NCBI GenBank assembly: GCA_008694505.1 | Contig: VZDJ01000063.1 | Coordinates: 3,050,339 to 3,114,338, forward strand | DNA: 64,000 nucleotides | Reading direction: 5' to 3' | Origin: Cyanoderma ruficeps | Lineage: Eukaryota; Chordata; Aves; Passeriformes; Timaliidae | Shown: positions 1 to 11,221 of the stretch, piece by piece | Numbering within the stretch: position 1 is the first letter of the stretch | Layout: every line of letters starts with the position of its first letter | Program-made: the position numbers and the translations under genes | Notes under the pieces: generated by a model | What the model was told of the DNA's origin: nothing | Database searches by the model: none | The model's input: only the letters and a program-made list of their open reading frames with translations

Positions 1-430
1 CTCTCCATCCCACCTCCCCTGCTGCAAGGTCACGGTGAGTCTCGGGGTAGAGTAACAGTCCCAGTGGTGGTCAAACTTCTGGCAAAGGTGTGCTCGTGAT
101 ATCGCAGCTCCTTCCACAGGCACGACTGCCCCACGTCACCTTTCCTTGCTTTGTAAGGTACTGGACCAAATACCCACACAGAATTTGAATTAGCGCCCTC
201 CTTGTGTGTGCTCTTTCGTACTTTGATGCTTTCTGTCTGGGTGGATTATTTTGACCTCACATTGTTCAGGTGGGAAAGAATTGGAACTGTGTATCTAGTA
301 ATAATGAAAATAAAACCATGTATGACTAAATTAAGTTCTTGCACCTTTGTAAATCTCGAAGAAGAATTCTATTGCTATATAATGACTGAATCTGTTAACT
401 TATTAAACCACATGAAAACGAAAACCTGAG
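1..430 (+). other. Possible 3' UTR tail of an upstream transcript
   Basis: The segment has no convincing coding frame; the open stretches need non-ATG starts. Two poly(A)-signal-like hexamers, AATAAA near 309 and ATTAAA near 403, sit in AT-rich sequence of the kind seen at vertebrate 3' UTR ends, followed by a shift to ordinary sequence. I infer that a + strand gene ends here with its coding part left of the window. The upstream gene cannot be named. It could equally be intergenic DNA with chance hexamers. Confidence 0.3.
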
Positions 431-1700
431 TCTGACTTCATACCTGGTGTAGTGCTGTTTCTCTCAACCTGTCCCTGTCTCCCCTAAATTCTCCCTCTCA
501 AATGATGGCAAACTGTGTATACCCATACAAGGGTCTGTAACACCCCAAAACATTTAAATGTAAGGGGGTAAACCGAGGTTCCCTCACTCTGGGTTGGCAC
601 ATAGGAGAAATTCTTGCAGTGGAGAAGGTAAATAGGGTATGAGAGGGGTTAGGTGGGGTCCTCCCAAAGAAGGGAGGCAAGCTGAGATTTAGTTGTTATT
701 CCTTCCTTTTATTTAAAGGTCTTCCTCTCTCTGATTTTTAGTAAGGGAATGTTTATTGCAAATGCCAATTTTCCATCCTAATTGGAATTTTTGTTTATCT
801 TAGGGTGAAATTTCCAAGGGAATTTGCCAAATTAATGTTGGTAAATTGGGCATTGTTCAGCACCATATCCACAAAATTCTGTAAATTCCCAGGAAAACTT
901 GCTAAGTGTTTAATTGCCATAATTAATCTCTTTACTGCATTTTTAATTACATAAATCCCTTTAGAACTTAAATCCTGGCCTAATTGCTGTCCCTTGGACA
1001 CATTGGGGTGATTCTTCCTGCCTTGGCACATTTGGATGTTCATCTGAAGTGAGTTTCCCTCTAAAATAGAATTTGTTTCCAAGCAAAACTGGGAATTGTC
1101 TAAAAAACCTTATTTTCTGGGAGGCACTGGGTTTGTTTTCCCTACTGCTGCATGATCGAGGATACTCCTGGAGCTCTGGTAGGCAATGGCATGTGGGGAG
1201 AGCTGCATTTATATAATTTCGTATTTTATTTTATTTATTGGTTATTTTATTATTTTTTACTTTTTGTATTTTTATGCTATTTTTATTTATTTAAACTAAA
1301 AATTTGATTTTTTTACTTTATTTTTATTGCTTTAAAATTTTATTTTATTTTTATTTTTTCCATGTTCCTTTTCCTTTCCATGTTCCATTTCTTTGTTGTT
1401 TTTTTTTCCCCCTTACTGTTACTTCGAGTATGTGGAAGTTTGGCTGTTGGCAAAAAAGTTGAAAAATGTCTGAATATAATTGAATGTCTGGATGTAACTG
1501 AGAGTGCAGTTAGCAAAACCTCTGTATTTTCTGCTGAATTAAAAAGCCTGAACTGAGAAAGCTGAAAACACCATGGTGCCATTATTTTCCTTTTAACCTC
1601 CTAACAGTTCTCGTTCTAGGTAAAGGGAGAGGGTTTCCCCTCAGCATCACCTGAGCCTTCACTGGGCACGGCAGTTCTGACACGTCTCTGCATTCTGGGG
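431..1700. other. Non-coding stretch with an AT-rich core
   Basis: No exon-like block with paired splice sites is visible. Bases 1210-1370 are strongly T/A-rich, with runs of TTTTATTT-type sequence. The short open frames on both strands lack codon structure or recognisable similarity. Confidence 0.5.
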
Positions 1701-1814
1701 AGCTTCACATCACTGGCCTTCTTTTAGAGCCCACAGGGTGAGGGTACACTGGGGGATTCCTGGCCCAGCACACACTGGGATCCCTGTCCCAGGAGCATCC
1801 TGATAAGGAGCAGT

Positions 1815-2490
1815 GCAGGTTGCAAGGTGTAGGGGTCTGAAGAAGTAGGGTTCAGCAGAGAGGGAGTTTACAGAGACACACAGAGGTTGAGGGAGGGCTT
1901 GAGAGGTGAAGGAGTCAAGGGCTGGAGAGCACACAGTGAAAATCAGGGGTACAGGCTGGGACACAAGTCAGAGTCCAGGTGAACCGGCCCTCACCGCACT
2001 GCTACCAACACTGTTTCCCTGAGAGCAGGTGCAGGCAGCAGCCCTAATGCAGGACATAATGCTGGAGGCAATGAGGTGTGCAGGCACCTACTGCAGGGCC
2101 AGGGCCAGGCAGGAAGCGATAGTGGGGAGCAGGATCCAGCAGGGCTGGGCATAATGGGGGTTTCCCGCCCCACCCACCCTGGGATTCCCTGTCTCTCCGC
2201 AGCCGGTGGAAGTGCTCCTACCCGTCCTCGAGGCGGCGGTTGGTAAGGCTGCCATGCCTTTTGCCACCGCAAGGAGTTCGCCTCCGTCAGCCTCTGCCCT
2301 GTCTCAGGGCCACGCTCTTAGGCTAGGGAGGGAACAACTGTGGATACGCCTGTCCTGCTTGCGGGACATCTCATGGGACCCTATGGATGATGAGCGTCCC
2401 CGGCTGCAAGGTGTAGGGCTCTAAAGAAGTAGGGATCAGAGGGGGGGACACTTGACAGTGACACACAGGGGCTGAGGGAGACACCAGGTG
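1815..2490. repeat. Two diverged copies of a ~80-bp segment
   Basis: The stretch at about 1815-1895 recurs at about 2404-2485. Both share TGCAAGGTGTAGGG, then a GAAGTAGGG block, then an ACACACAGxGG block and GGGAG. The copies are about 590 bp apart and have several substitutions. This suggests an old local duplication just upstream of the compact exon run at 2548-3264, possibly involving its 5' part. An isolated exon-like block (2212-2241) between a CTCCGCAG acceptor and a GTAAGG donor lies between the copies, but its phase does not join the downstream exons. Confidence 0.45.
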
Positions 2491-2547
2491 TCTGGAGCTG
2501 TCAAGTTATCCTGCAGCCCTTTGACCTTTCTTCTGACTTTGTTTCAG

Positions 2548-3264
2548 ATGCCGAGGGATAAAATCCATGGCAGAGCACCCCTGCAGGTGAGTCACTGTGT
2601 TTGCAGGGGAAGCATAAATGGTGGCCCTGTTACAGCACTGCTCTTTGTCTTTATTTTTAGGTGGTAAAGCGTGATATCAGCAGTCAAGGTGACATGGACA
2701 AGGTGAGAAGGGGTTGGTGGACAGAAGCAGTTGTTATTGTTGAAGTCTCCCTTGCTGGTGCAGCTCTAAGCATTCACTGGTTGTTTTATTTTATTTTAGG
2801 TGGAACCCTTGCCAGTTGTGCCGGCCCAGGATGCCAGAGGCCCGATGGGTGCAGCATTAAGGTATTCTTGTGGCATGCTTCAGTCAGACCAGGGAGGTTG
2901 GTGTTTCACAGTAACTCAGCGTGCTTTTTTGCTTTTTTTCTGTTTCTTTGCAGGTGCTGCTGCTGCCCTGGGTCTGCCAAGGAATAGAGGGAGCGGGTGA
3001 GTCAGCATTGAGACAGGGTGGCCCACAGGTGAGGGGTGTGCAGCAGTGTGCTGGGTGTTTACCTTCTCCTTTTCTGGGTGCCCTCCGGGCAGCCTCTGGA
3101 GTGGAATGAAGATTGGAGGGGGCCCCAGGGATAACTCTGCTGGTGGGGGATAGTCACATTTTCTGTTTTGTGCTCCTAGGTACTGTGAGGAGGCAAAGTC
3201 TGGATATGGCAGCACTGAAGTGGATGCAGAGAACGTCTCTGAGTCCACGGTGCCAACGTGTTGA
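2548..3264 (+). CDS. Compact five-exon ORF of unknown function (5' end unresolved)
   Basis: Five short blocks are bounded by good splice signals: 2548-2586, 2661-2702, 2800-2848, 2954-2996 and 3180-3264. Acceptors read TTTCAG, TTTTTAG, ATTTTAG, TTTGCAG and CTCCTAG. Donors are GTGAGT, GTGAGA, the weaker GTGCAG, and GTGAGT. Introns are only 74-183 nt. Joined, they give one 85-codon frame beginning with ATG and ending in TGA at 3262-3264; phases are 0, 0, 1, 2. The product begins MPRDKIHGR, has a proline/valine-rich middle (VEPLPVVPAQD), an Ala4 run and an acidic Ser-rich tail ending STVPTC. No domain, signal peptide or membrane segment is evident. Using the stronger donor at 2862 in exon 3 instead would stop the frame early in exon 4. 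The first exon has an acceptor just upstream, so it may not be the true start. AATAAA signals follow at 3530-3645. It may be a small lineage-specific gene, a lncRNA or a decayed gene. Confidence 0.35.
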
Positions 3265-3429
3265 TCTCTGTCCAGGATGGGTTTTGTCTGCTCGAATTAC
3301 AAAAGCTAAGTGTTGGGGCCGGTGGTCAGGAGAAGGGGAAAAGCTTTTTAGTCCCAGGGGGCAATTTAAAATTAGCTTAGAGGAGAGGGCCCTGGTGGGA
3401 TGGACCCCTCGCAGGTCTACCCATTTACA

Positions 3430-3660
3430 ATCCAAAACGAGCAAACACCCCCCCAAAAAAACCCGAAAAAAACCCCCAGAACCCAACAAAAAAACCCCAC
3501 CACATGCACAAAGAGAAAACAATAACATAAATAAATAAAATTGTATTACAATGTATTGTAAAATAATATACATAGTTATGAATATAAAAGATAATGTGAT
3601 TATTAAAAAATAAATAAAATATTGAAATATACCCTAAAATAAAAGCTTTTTTGGTTTTAA
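3430..3660. other. A/C-rich low complexity followed by AT-rich sequence with poly(A) signals
   Basis: Bases 3430-3525 on the + strand are almost only A and C. From 3526 the sequence turns to AATAAATAAAA-type repeats with several AATAAA hexamers up to about 3645. These could end the transcript of the preceding exon run. No coding sequence is seen. Confidence 0.5.
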
Positions 3661-3819
3661 TTTGGTTAGTGGCAGGGTTCTTTTAATTGTGAGAGTCTTG
3701 GGGGCATTTTAATTGTGGGAGTCTTTGGGGCATTTATTTTAGAGCACTTTTTGGACACGTTCGTTTTTTGCCTCTGCTCTGCCTGTCCCCCTGGCCCGTG
3801 GCAGCCCCGGGCCGAGCTC

Positions 3820-4830
3820 GGGTGCAGTGCTGCCGCCTCGTGGACAGAGAGCGGTACTGCAGCGCCCCGCCCCCCGGCGCCTGTCCCGGGCTGAGCCCTG
3901 GGGCAGTGCTGCCGCCTTGTGGACAGGGAGCGGTACTGCAGCGCCCCTCCGGGTTAGTGCTGCCGCCTTGTGGCTAGAGAGCGGTACTGCAGCGGCCCCC
4001 CCCCCGGTAGTGCTGCCGCCTTGTGGACAGAAAGCGGTACTGCAGCGCCCTTCCGGGTTAGTGCTGCCGCCTTGTGGACAGAGAGCGGTACTGCAGCGCC
4101 CCTCCGGGTTAGTGCTGCCGCCTTGTGGACAGAGAGCGGTATTGCAGCGCACCTCTGGGGTAGTGCTGCCGCCTTGTGGACAGAGAGCGGTACTGCAGCG
4201 CCCCTCCGGGTTAGTGCTGCCGCCTTGTGGACAGAGAGCGGTACTGCAGCGCCCCTCCGGGTTAGTGCTGCCGCCTTGTGGCCAGAGAGCGGTACTGCAG
4301 CGGCCCCCCCCCCGGTAGTGCTGCCGCCTTGTGGACAGAAAGCGGTACTGCAGCGCCCTTCCGGGTTAGTGCTGCCGCCTTGTGGACAGAGAGCGGTACT
4401 GCAGCGCCCCTCCGGGTTAGTGCTGCCGCCTTGTGGACAGAGAGCGGTATTGCAGCGCACCTCTGGGGTAGTGCTGCCGCCTTGTGGACAGAGAGCGGTA
4501 CTGCAGCGCCCCTCCGGGTTAGTGCTGCCGCCTTGTGGACAGAGAGCGGTACTGCAGCGCCCCTCCGGGTTAGTGCTGCCGCCTTGTGGCTAGAGAGCGG
4601 TACTGCAGCGTCCCTCCGGGTTAGTGCTGCCGCCTTGTGGACAGAAAGCGGTACTGCAGCGCCCCTCCGAGTTAGTGCTGCCGCCTTGTGGACAGAGACC
4701 GGCACTGCAGCGCCCCTCTGGGTTAATGCTGCCGCCTTGTGGCTAGAGAGCGGTACTGCAGCGCCCCCCGGGTTAGTGCTGTCGCCTTGTGAACAGAGAG
4801 TGGCACTGCAGCGCTCCCCCGTGCCCGTCC
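3820..4830. repeat. 51-bp GC-rich minisatellite with 308-bp higher-order repeat
   Basis: About 19 tandem units follow the pattern GTGCTGCCGCCTTGTGGACA, then GAGAGCGGTACTGCAGCGCC and CCTCCGGGTTA, with a usual period of 51 bp. Since 51 is divisible by 3, all frames stay open and produce long spurious ORFs on both strands. Bases 3954-4261 and 4262-4569 are nearly identical 308-bp blocks of six units each; each contains one C-rich variant unit (GGCCCCCCCCCC) and one variant with ATTGCAGCGCACCT. This is a higher-order repeat from recent duplication. Units at the edges (3828-3950, 4620-4820) are more diverged. On the minus strand nearly every unit carries CCACAAGGCGGCAGCA, close to the CTCF core. 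Confidence 0.95.
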
Positions 4831-5570
4831 CTGACGCACGTGGCAGTCCCAGGTTGATTTCATGATAAGAAAACCAGTATGAATAGAAGACTGAGCTGAC
4901 GAATCATGATGGTCTTCTTGGGTTTAAAAAGCTTTAATGGTTTTGAAAGACATTGGTAGCAGACCTGGTTTATTTTTATTTTATTTTTAATAATAAAATA
5001 ATAAAATAATTTATTTTTATTATTTTTAATAATAAAAAAAGCACCCTATTCCATCACTGCTGCTAGAATGTGTGACAAAAGCCCATCTTCCCTCCACTTC
5101 GAACAGGTGAGAGAGGGAACTAAACCCCAAAGGATTTTCTGCTTATTGATTATACGTGAATTTTATTGGGAATTATCTGCAAAATCCGACAAACTGTTCT
5201 TGAATGTGGCCATGAGGGTAGTTGGACATGCCAGCCCAGATCTGCAAACATGCAGTGCCAGAACTAGAACCTTTGAAATGTAAACCAGGATTTATTCAAT
5301 TGACTCATGACTGCGTGCTGTGCCCAGGTCCTTTGCACATTCCTTGTGATATGTATTGAATTTTTGGGGAAGGGGTAAATAAAAATTGGTTCAGCAGGTC
5401 ACAAATCACTGCAGGGGCATTTGATTCCATGTGGAATATGATGAAATAGACTGCAAAGACAAGAACTTTGCACATGTTGATAGCAGCACATCAGCTACAG
5501 GGCACTCCAAACATTCTGAATGAAATGAACTAAGGTCTCCCAGCGGCAGTAAGTGCTGCTTGTTTCCTTT
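4831..5570. other. Non-coding stretch with AT-rich run
   Basis: A TTATTTTTAATAATAAAATA-type run occupies about 4968-5040. No paired splice sites or recognisable coding sequence is seen in the rest. Confidence 0.5.
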
Positions 5571-5572
5571 AG

Positions 5573-5691
5573 GACAGAAGGTGCTTCTGAGCCAGGACTA
5601 CATTGAAGAACCTTCCAGAGCTCTGTTCATTCGCCCAAGCAATCCTAAGCTAGACGGAAATGTGCATCTCCCTACTGCCCTGGCACCAAAG
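5573..5691 (+). other. Weak exon candidate
   Basis: A 119-nt block lies between a TTTCCTTTAG acceptor and a GTCAGTGAG donor. One frame is open across it and reads GQKVLLSQDYIEEPSRALF at its start, which has plausible amino-acid composition. I do not recognise it, and there is no partner exon with matching phase nearby. It may be an exon of an unplaced transcript, a fragment of an old retroelement or chance. Confidence 0.2.
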
Positions 5692-6885
5692 GTCAGTGAG
5701 GGAGAAATCCCAGTTCAGGCTCCCCCAGCCCATCTCCAGGTTTCTCTCTAGACCCTCCCAGGGGCTACCAGTTCCCATTGCAGAACAGAACGAGCACCCA
5801 GCCAGCAGCTCCTCAGTCCTGGTAGGTCACTGGCACCACCAGGAGCACACCAGGCTGGCAGCAAACTGACCAAAGGGAACTCAGCCCTAAACCCTTCGAG
5901 CCCTCCCAGTAGCTTTGCCAGTGGGCAGGGTCAGCACCAAAGACACAGACACCAACCTCAGGAATTCCGTGTCATTGATAACAGCTCAGAGCAGCAAAGA
6001 ACCTCCCAAGGAGAAGCTCAGCAATGCCCCTCAGCACTGCCACCCAGGATCACCTACAGGGGCTGAGATCCAGCACCAGGCACCCTGAGGCTTCCCCACC
6101 CTCCAGAGCCGCACAGCAGCTGGGAATCCCCTGTCACAGCCCAGCCCTGGAGAGCCCCCCCTAGAACTGGGAATTCCCGTGGGTGCGTCCACCGGCAGGC
6201 AAAGAGGCTCCGGCTGGGCTGGGACAGGGCCCAGATCGGACAATTGCGTACGATAAACAGGCTCACACAACTCCCACTGTGGGAACAACTGGGCTCTGCC
6301 TCCTCCTGGATTGTGCCCAAAGCTTGCCCAGGGCTTCAGGACCAATCCAGGAGCTGCCTTTGGCCCTGCACCTCCCAACAGGGCCACAGGACTGATCTCA
6401 GGGCCCTGTCCAGCCTCTGAACATGGAAAAGTCAAGCCACGTTTCACTAATGAGCACAGGCCTAGTCCAGAAAACTCATGATGCTGGCTATTTCACTGCT
6501 GCGGGGACACAAAGACAACATCTGGTTTGAAGGTTCACCCAGAGGTCAGCTTTGGCTCAGGGGTCCTGTTCAGGCCTCCGTGCTTCAGTAAGTCCCAAGC
6601 TGTTTGAGCCCCTGCAGAAAGCTTGTTCCCGTCTCCTGTGGAACCACACTTCAGACAGCACTTCCTCTGCCCATTCCTGAGGCTGATTAGCCTGCCAGAA
6701 AAGGGTAATGCCTGACCCCAGAATTACAGAAGGCAGGAAGGGGAAAGGAACCTTTTTCTTCCATCCAGAAAGTCAAAGGCCATCAAAAAACCATCAAGTG
6801 AAGACCTGAGCAACTACCCAAGCAGCACCAGGAAATAAGAGGCCAGGCACTCCTTTGCAAAGGCCCTTTACAAAGGGAAACTAGA
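5692..6885. other. No gene seen
   Basis: This is mixed-composition sequence. The longest open frames here run antisense to each other and lack splice context. Nothing is recognised. Confidence 0.45.
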
Positions 6886-6889
6886 CTCA

Positions 6890-7260
6890 GTCCCCCAGGT
6901 TCCTGATGTCAGTTTGGAGGGGGCGTTTGGCACTCCAAGGTCGGCCAAGGTGCCAAGTTGTGGCAGCCAAGTTGTGGCAGCTTGCATCTGGGAAAAATCC
7001 TGATCCGTTTGGGATTCCAAGTGGCAGAAGCCCAGTGCCGGGCACAGGGAGTTGGGCACTAACGATGGGCTGTTTCCATGGGAAACTAAACTCAGCCCCC
7101 CAGGTTCCTGATGTCAGTTTGTAGGAGGCATTTGGCACTACGAGGGCAGCCAAGGTGCCAAATTGTGGCAGCTTGCATCTGGGAGAAATCCTGATCCGTG
7201 TGGAATTCTAGGTGGCAGAATCCCGGTGCCAGGCACATGGACTTGGGCACGAAGCTTTTT
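6890..7260. repeat. Imperfect tandem duplication, ~205-bp period
   Basis: The copy beginning CCCCCAGGTTCCTGATGTCAG-like at 6892 repeats from 7097. Both contain the same ordered blocks: TTTGGCACT, CAGCTTGCATCTGGGA, AAATCCTGATCCGT and GGCAGAA. The first copy also has an internal repeat of CCAAGTTGTGGCAG (6952-6980). The open frames here come from the duplication and are not taken as genes. Confidence 0.8.
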
Positions 7261-7369
7261 GCATTCCGCTGCTCCAGTGATCTCCTTTCCACAGTAGCCC
7301 CTCCTTCTGTTGATACGAGTTTTTTTGGCATTTGGGTGTTTTTAGAGCGCTTTGACAGCTTTTAAACCT

Positions 7370-7860
7370 CCAGCCTGCCAAATCCCACCTGCTGTGCCAG
7401 AGGCGCGGCTGCCAGCGGCTGGATTGATTTGGCGGCACTGAGGAAACATCCCCGGAGATTCGGGGAGCCCCCGCTCGCAGCGCCGCGGCCGGGGGAGGGT
7501 TAACAAGAGCTTTTCGCAGGCTCCGAGCCGCCGTGCGGGGCTCTGCTCTCTCTGCGTGTCCTTGGCGCTGAGATGAGCTCCGGCACGGCAAGCCGTGCCG
7601 CTTGGAGCATCCCCCCGGAGCATCCCCGCATCCTTCTCCTCCTCTTCCTCCTCCTCCCGGCCGCGATGGGATGCCCCGCTCGGCGCTGAGTCAATGAATG
7701 AGCATCCCCGGCAGCAGAGGCAGGTAAGAGCCGTGCTCCTGCTGCTCATCCAGCCGGGAGGCACTGCCGGAACACCGGGAGCCGGAGAAATGAGGGAAAA
7801 TCTAAAGTACAAACCTGTGGGGACCGTCCCCTGCGGAGGGTGCGGTGTGAGCCCGGTGTG
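7370..7860 (+). promoter_or_regulatory. CpG-rich block with candidate non-coding first exon
   Basis: CpG dinucleotides become dense at 7395-7700 (for example CGCAGCGCCGCGGCCG) compared with the flanks. The block ends at a strong donor, CAGAGGCAG|GTAAGAG, with GT at 7724. This fits an avian CpG-island promoter with a first exon ending at 7723. A short ATG frame at 7573-7689 has a Leu-rich stretch but comes from a CTC/CCT run and stops before the donor, so the exon is probably untranslated. It could be a distal promoter of the + strand gene at 39 kb or of an unrelated lncRNA. Confidence 0.4.
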
Positions 7861-10800
7861 GAGTTTGCTGGTAAAGCTATTAACATGGACTGAGGAACAG
7901 GCTGCGATGGGGATGAGGAATTCCGGGACTTTTTTGGGTTTTTTTTGTTTTGTTTTTTTTTTGTTCGTCCCGCAGGGTTTCGGTGCCTCAGATAGGAGTC
8001 AGTGCATCCAAATCCTCCAAAGGCAGGGCTGGCACAGGGAGGATGGAGTGTTCAGACAACTCTAATAACACAGTGGGTTTTGGACCTCCTGGATATCCCA
8101 AACCACTTGTGCAGCTTCTCAATTTTAAACCAAAACCTTTCGCTGTGCTTTTGCATCTTAATTCTGGGGCAGTTTTCCTCTGGTTTTCTTTCCTTGAGCA
8201 GCTTTTCTGGCTGTCAACAAGTATTCCCAGCTTCCTCATGGAACTGATTGCCGTAGAAATAGCAGCTAGATGGGAGCTGGCAGCCTTAGGTTGGTCCAGA
8301 GCTCTCACCTGAGTTCTCAAAACAGCTTTTGCCACAAATCAGTATAAATTTGGTATATAAATTAGTATAAATTGCCACAAATTAGTATAAATTTAGTTAA
8401 AAGCGTGGGACCATGCTTTTTACAGCCTGTTGTTTGTGTGCTCTCAGAATGAACTCAGATATCTGATATAATTCACACAAATATCGAGAGGAGGCATCAC
8501 TTAGAGCAGGAAACACTTGCCAAAAATCCTGCTTGGCTGGAGCGTGGGCTGAGCCAGCCCGGGATTTTGGCCACACATTGATCATTCTGTGAGCACACTC
8601 AGCTCCGAATGCACACCCAGCTAATCTCATTAACAGCGATCCTCCTCAGGAGCAGCTCGGGCCTTGAATAAAAGATAACATTGTTAATCTTGGGGTTTTA
8701 GGGCTGGGATTCTCTGGATGCCTGACAGAAAACCTTTGTAAAATATGAGCTCTGTGCTGTAAACCCACGGAGAAGATGCAGGAATTGCAGAGTTCCTTCA
8801 GGGCTGGGATCTGGATCCAAACATCAAACTGAAAGGAAAAAGCATGACTTGAGGTCTAGAAAATATTCTCTGTGGGTTTGGGGGTTTTTTTTCCTTTTTA
8901 ATCTTTCCTACAGTGTCCTGTTGCTCAGAGCAATTGCAAGCATGTAAGTGGAATGCACGGACACTGATTGGTGACCAGAGCTCGTCTTTTATTTATCTTA
9001 ACCCAAAATTCTGTCTGATTTTATATCTAATCCATCGTGCTTCTGTGCATTTTTCATGAGAACGTGCTGAGGCAAAGAGGGAAAAAGAAATTTAAGACCA
9101 ATATGGAGATATCAGGAGCTGTTAGCATCATCTGCTTTTGACCTTTTCCCTGGAAGAAGCCTGAAACTATTGGGTAAATGTTAAATAAATAAGAGCTTTT
9201 TGCAGAATTTCATTTATTTATGAATGACCCTGATCTGCATCTTGCTTTATCTGGATTAGATGAGCTCTGAATATTTATTGTTTTTCCTTTTACAACCTAT
9301 ATTTTGTGAGTATTAACAACAAGGCTGGAGTTTGGTCTTGGAAAACCGAAAGTTTGAGCCTTGAAGCTCCTGTTGCCCTTTTTCCTCCCTAAACATGGAA
9401 GCAGCAGAGTTGAATAATTCAATTTTTAGCCTACCCTGAAAAGAACATGGTCTCAACTCCTCGAGCACCAATTTTCTTTTTTGAGTGGGGATATTAAAAT
9501 TCATCTGCCCATTTATCAGCTCCTCACTAGGAAGGCAGAGATCAAGGGCTCCCAGGCAAGAGAACATCAGGAGGGAGCACAAATGGAGCTCTTGGAGGTT
9601 CTGGGTGTGTCAAGGAGCCAGGGGGAAGTCAGGGGAATTCTTGCAGAGAGAGTGGAGGAGGAAAATGATGTAAAAATGTGTGGATGTGGCAGCAGCAAGG
9701 ACAGGAGCCTTGAGGTGGTGGAAAAAGTTGAATTTCTTGGGAATATGTGGAGTTTGCATCACTCACCTTCCAAACACCACCCCGTGCTGTTGGCTTAGAG
9801 TCTTCATTCCTTTTAATTTTACAAAATAAAGAGGATTCTGATTCTTCAGTTGAGAGGCAGGAGTTCGGACGCCCGAGCAAGACCAGGATAACTAACAAGT
9901 CATTTTTAGAATAATGAGATATTTTGGAAAGGCTTTGGAAAGCACCAAACACAGGAGTGATTTCCTGGTGTCTCCAAAAAATTTTGAGTATTAAAGGAGA
10001 CCCTCAGGAAGAGAAGGAAACACAGTGTAGCACCTGAGAGGGAATAATCCTGGTGTGCTTTTGCTAAACTTCCTGCAGAGCTTCTGTTTATAAAACACAA
10101 ATAACTGGCAGTTGAATTGCCCGTGAATAATGTGGGTTTAGGCAGTGATGGGCACGTGTCAGAGGGGAATTTAAGCAGTGAGTTCGAGTTTGATCCATTT
10201 CCCAGACAACTCAAAGCATCTATTGCACTTTAATGACATCAGTAACTTATAAATATATCTTACTTAACAAAACTGTAACTCTTCACACTCCACTGGGGTT
10301 TTTGGAGTGTTTTATTAGTGACTTTTTTTTGGTGGGATTTTTTTGGTTGGTTGGTTGGTTCTTTTTTTTTTTTTTCCAAGCAGACTTTCAGGCTTTTCTC
10401 TTGGAGCAAATTTGATTTATGCCCTAAGGGCTGAGGTTGCTGGAGTTGTGGTTAAGGAAAAAAAAAAATCTTCAAGTGGTTTGGGGATGAGCAGAAATAC
10501 AAAGCAGCAAAAAGTAAAAAATCACAGTAGGAAAAAAGGGGGGAGAAAGCACAGCCAACCCACAAGGAATTGTCACATTTTCAGTGGTTTTATGGCACAT
10601 TTTATTTTTTGAGCCAAAAAGTGGAATGGCTGATTGTAACACCATGTTTTCCACGTTTTTATATCCCCCTGATCCTGCATTTTGAAGCTCACCTGCCCCA
10701 AAGGTGCACTTTGCCTGTCCCAAAGGGTTGTGGTGCACAAGTTGATTCCAATTCTGCCCTGGAATCAGAGCTGGAGCTGCAGAGTGCAACAAACATTCCA

Positions 10801-11220
10801 TGGTAATGAGATGCAAATCAGGAACTCTCCCATGCTTCCATGCTCTGATAAATCTTCATCGGGGATGCAGGTGCAGAGTGAAGTTAAAAACATTCGAGTT
10901 TAGTCCTGGAGTTTCTGAAATAAATGATTTTACAACAGAACTCGAGGTGTGCACTCACTGGGCTGGTGTGGGGAATTCTCCTCTCTTTCACACCTGCAGA
11001 TCAGAATAAACACCAGGTGTTTATAATTATTTGAACAGTTTGTTTGAAACTCTCTGGCCCTGATCTCCAAAGCCTGGGGTTTGTCTGCTGGTCCCCCCTG
11101 CTGCTGGAGGGTGAGATCTGTATTTTAAACTTGTACTTAAAGATAAAATGGCCAATTAGAGAGACAAAAATGAGGCTGGAGTTCTGTCCCTGCTCCATCA
11201 CAGTCAGTGACAGCAAATGG
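7861..11220. other. Intergenic or intron-like DNA, no gene seen
   Basis: Low CpG, short T-runs (7930-7965, 10320-10375) and scattered frames with no splice partner. AATAAA-like hexamers occur at chance density. No recognisable element is found. Confidence 0.5.
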
Positions 11221-11221
11221 G

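Noticed and set aside
2386..2480. Possible C/D box snoRNA (ATGATGA ... CTGA)
   Set aside because: No terminal stem or C'/D' boxes could be seen; box words of this length occur by chance.
3739..4865. Long overlapping frames on both strands with 17-residue repeats
   Set aside because: They come from a 51-bp minisatellite whose period is divisible by 3; there is no unique sequence or splice context.
7573..7689. Short ATG frame with Leu-rich, signal-peptide-like stretch
   Set aside because: The Leu run is encoded by a CTC/CCT low-complexity tract, and the frame stops before the candidate donor at 7724.
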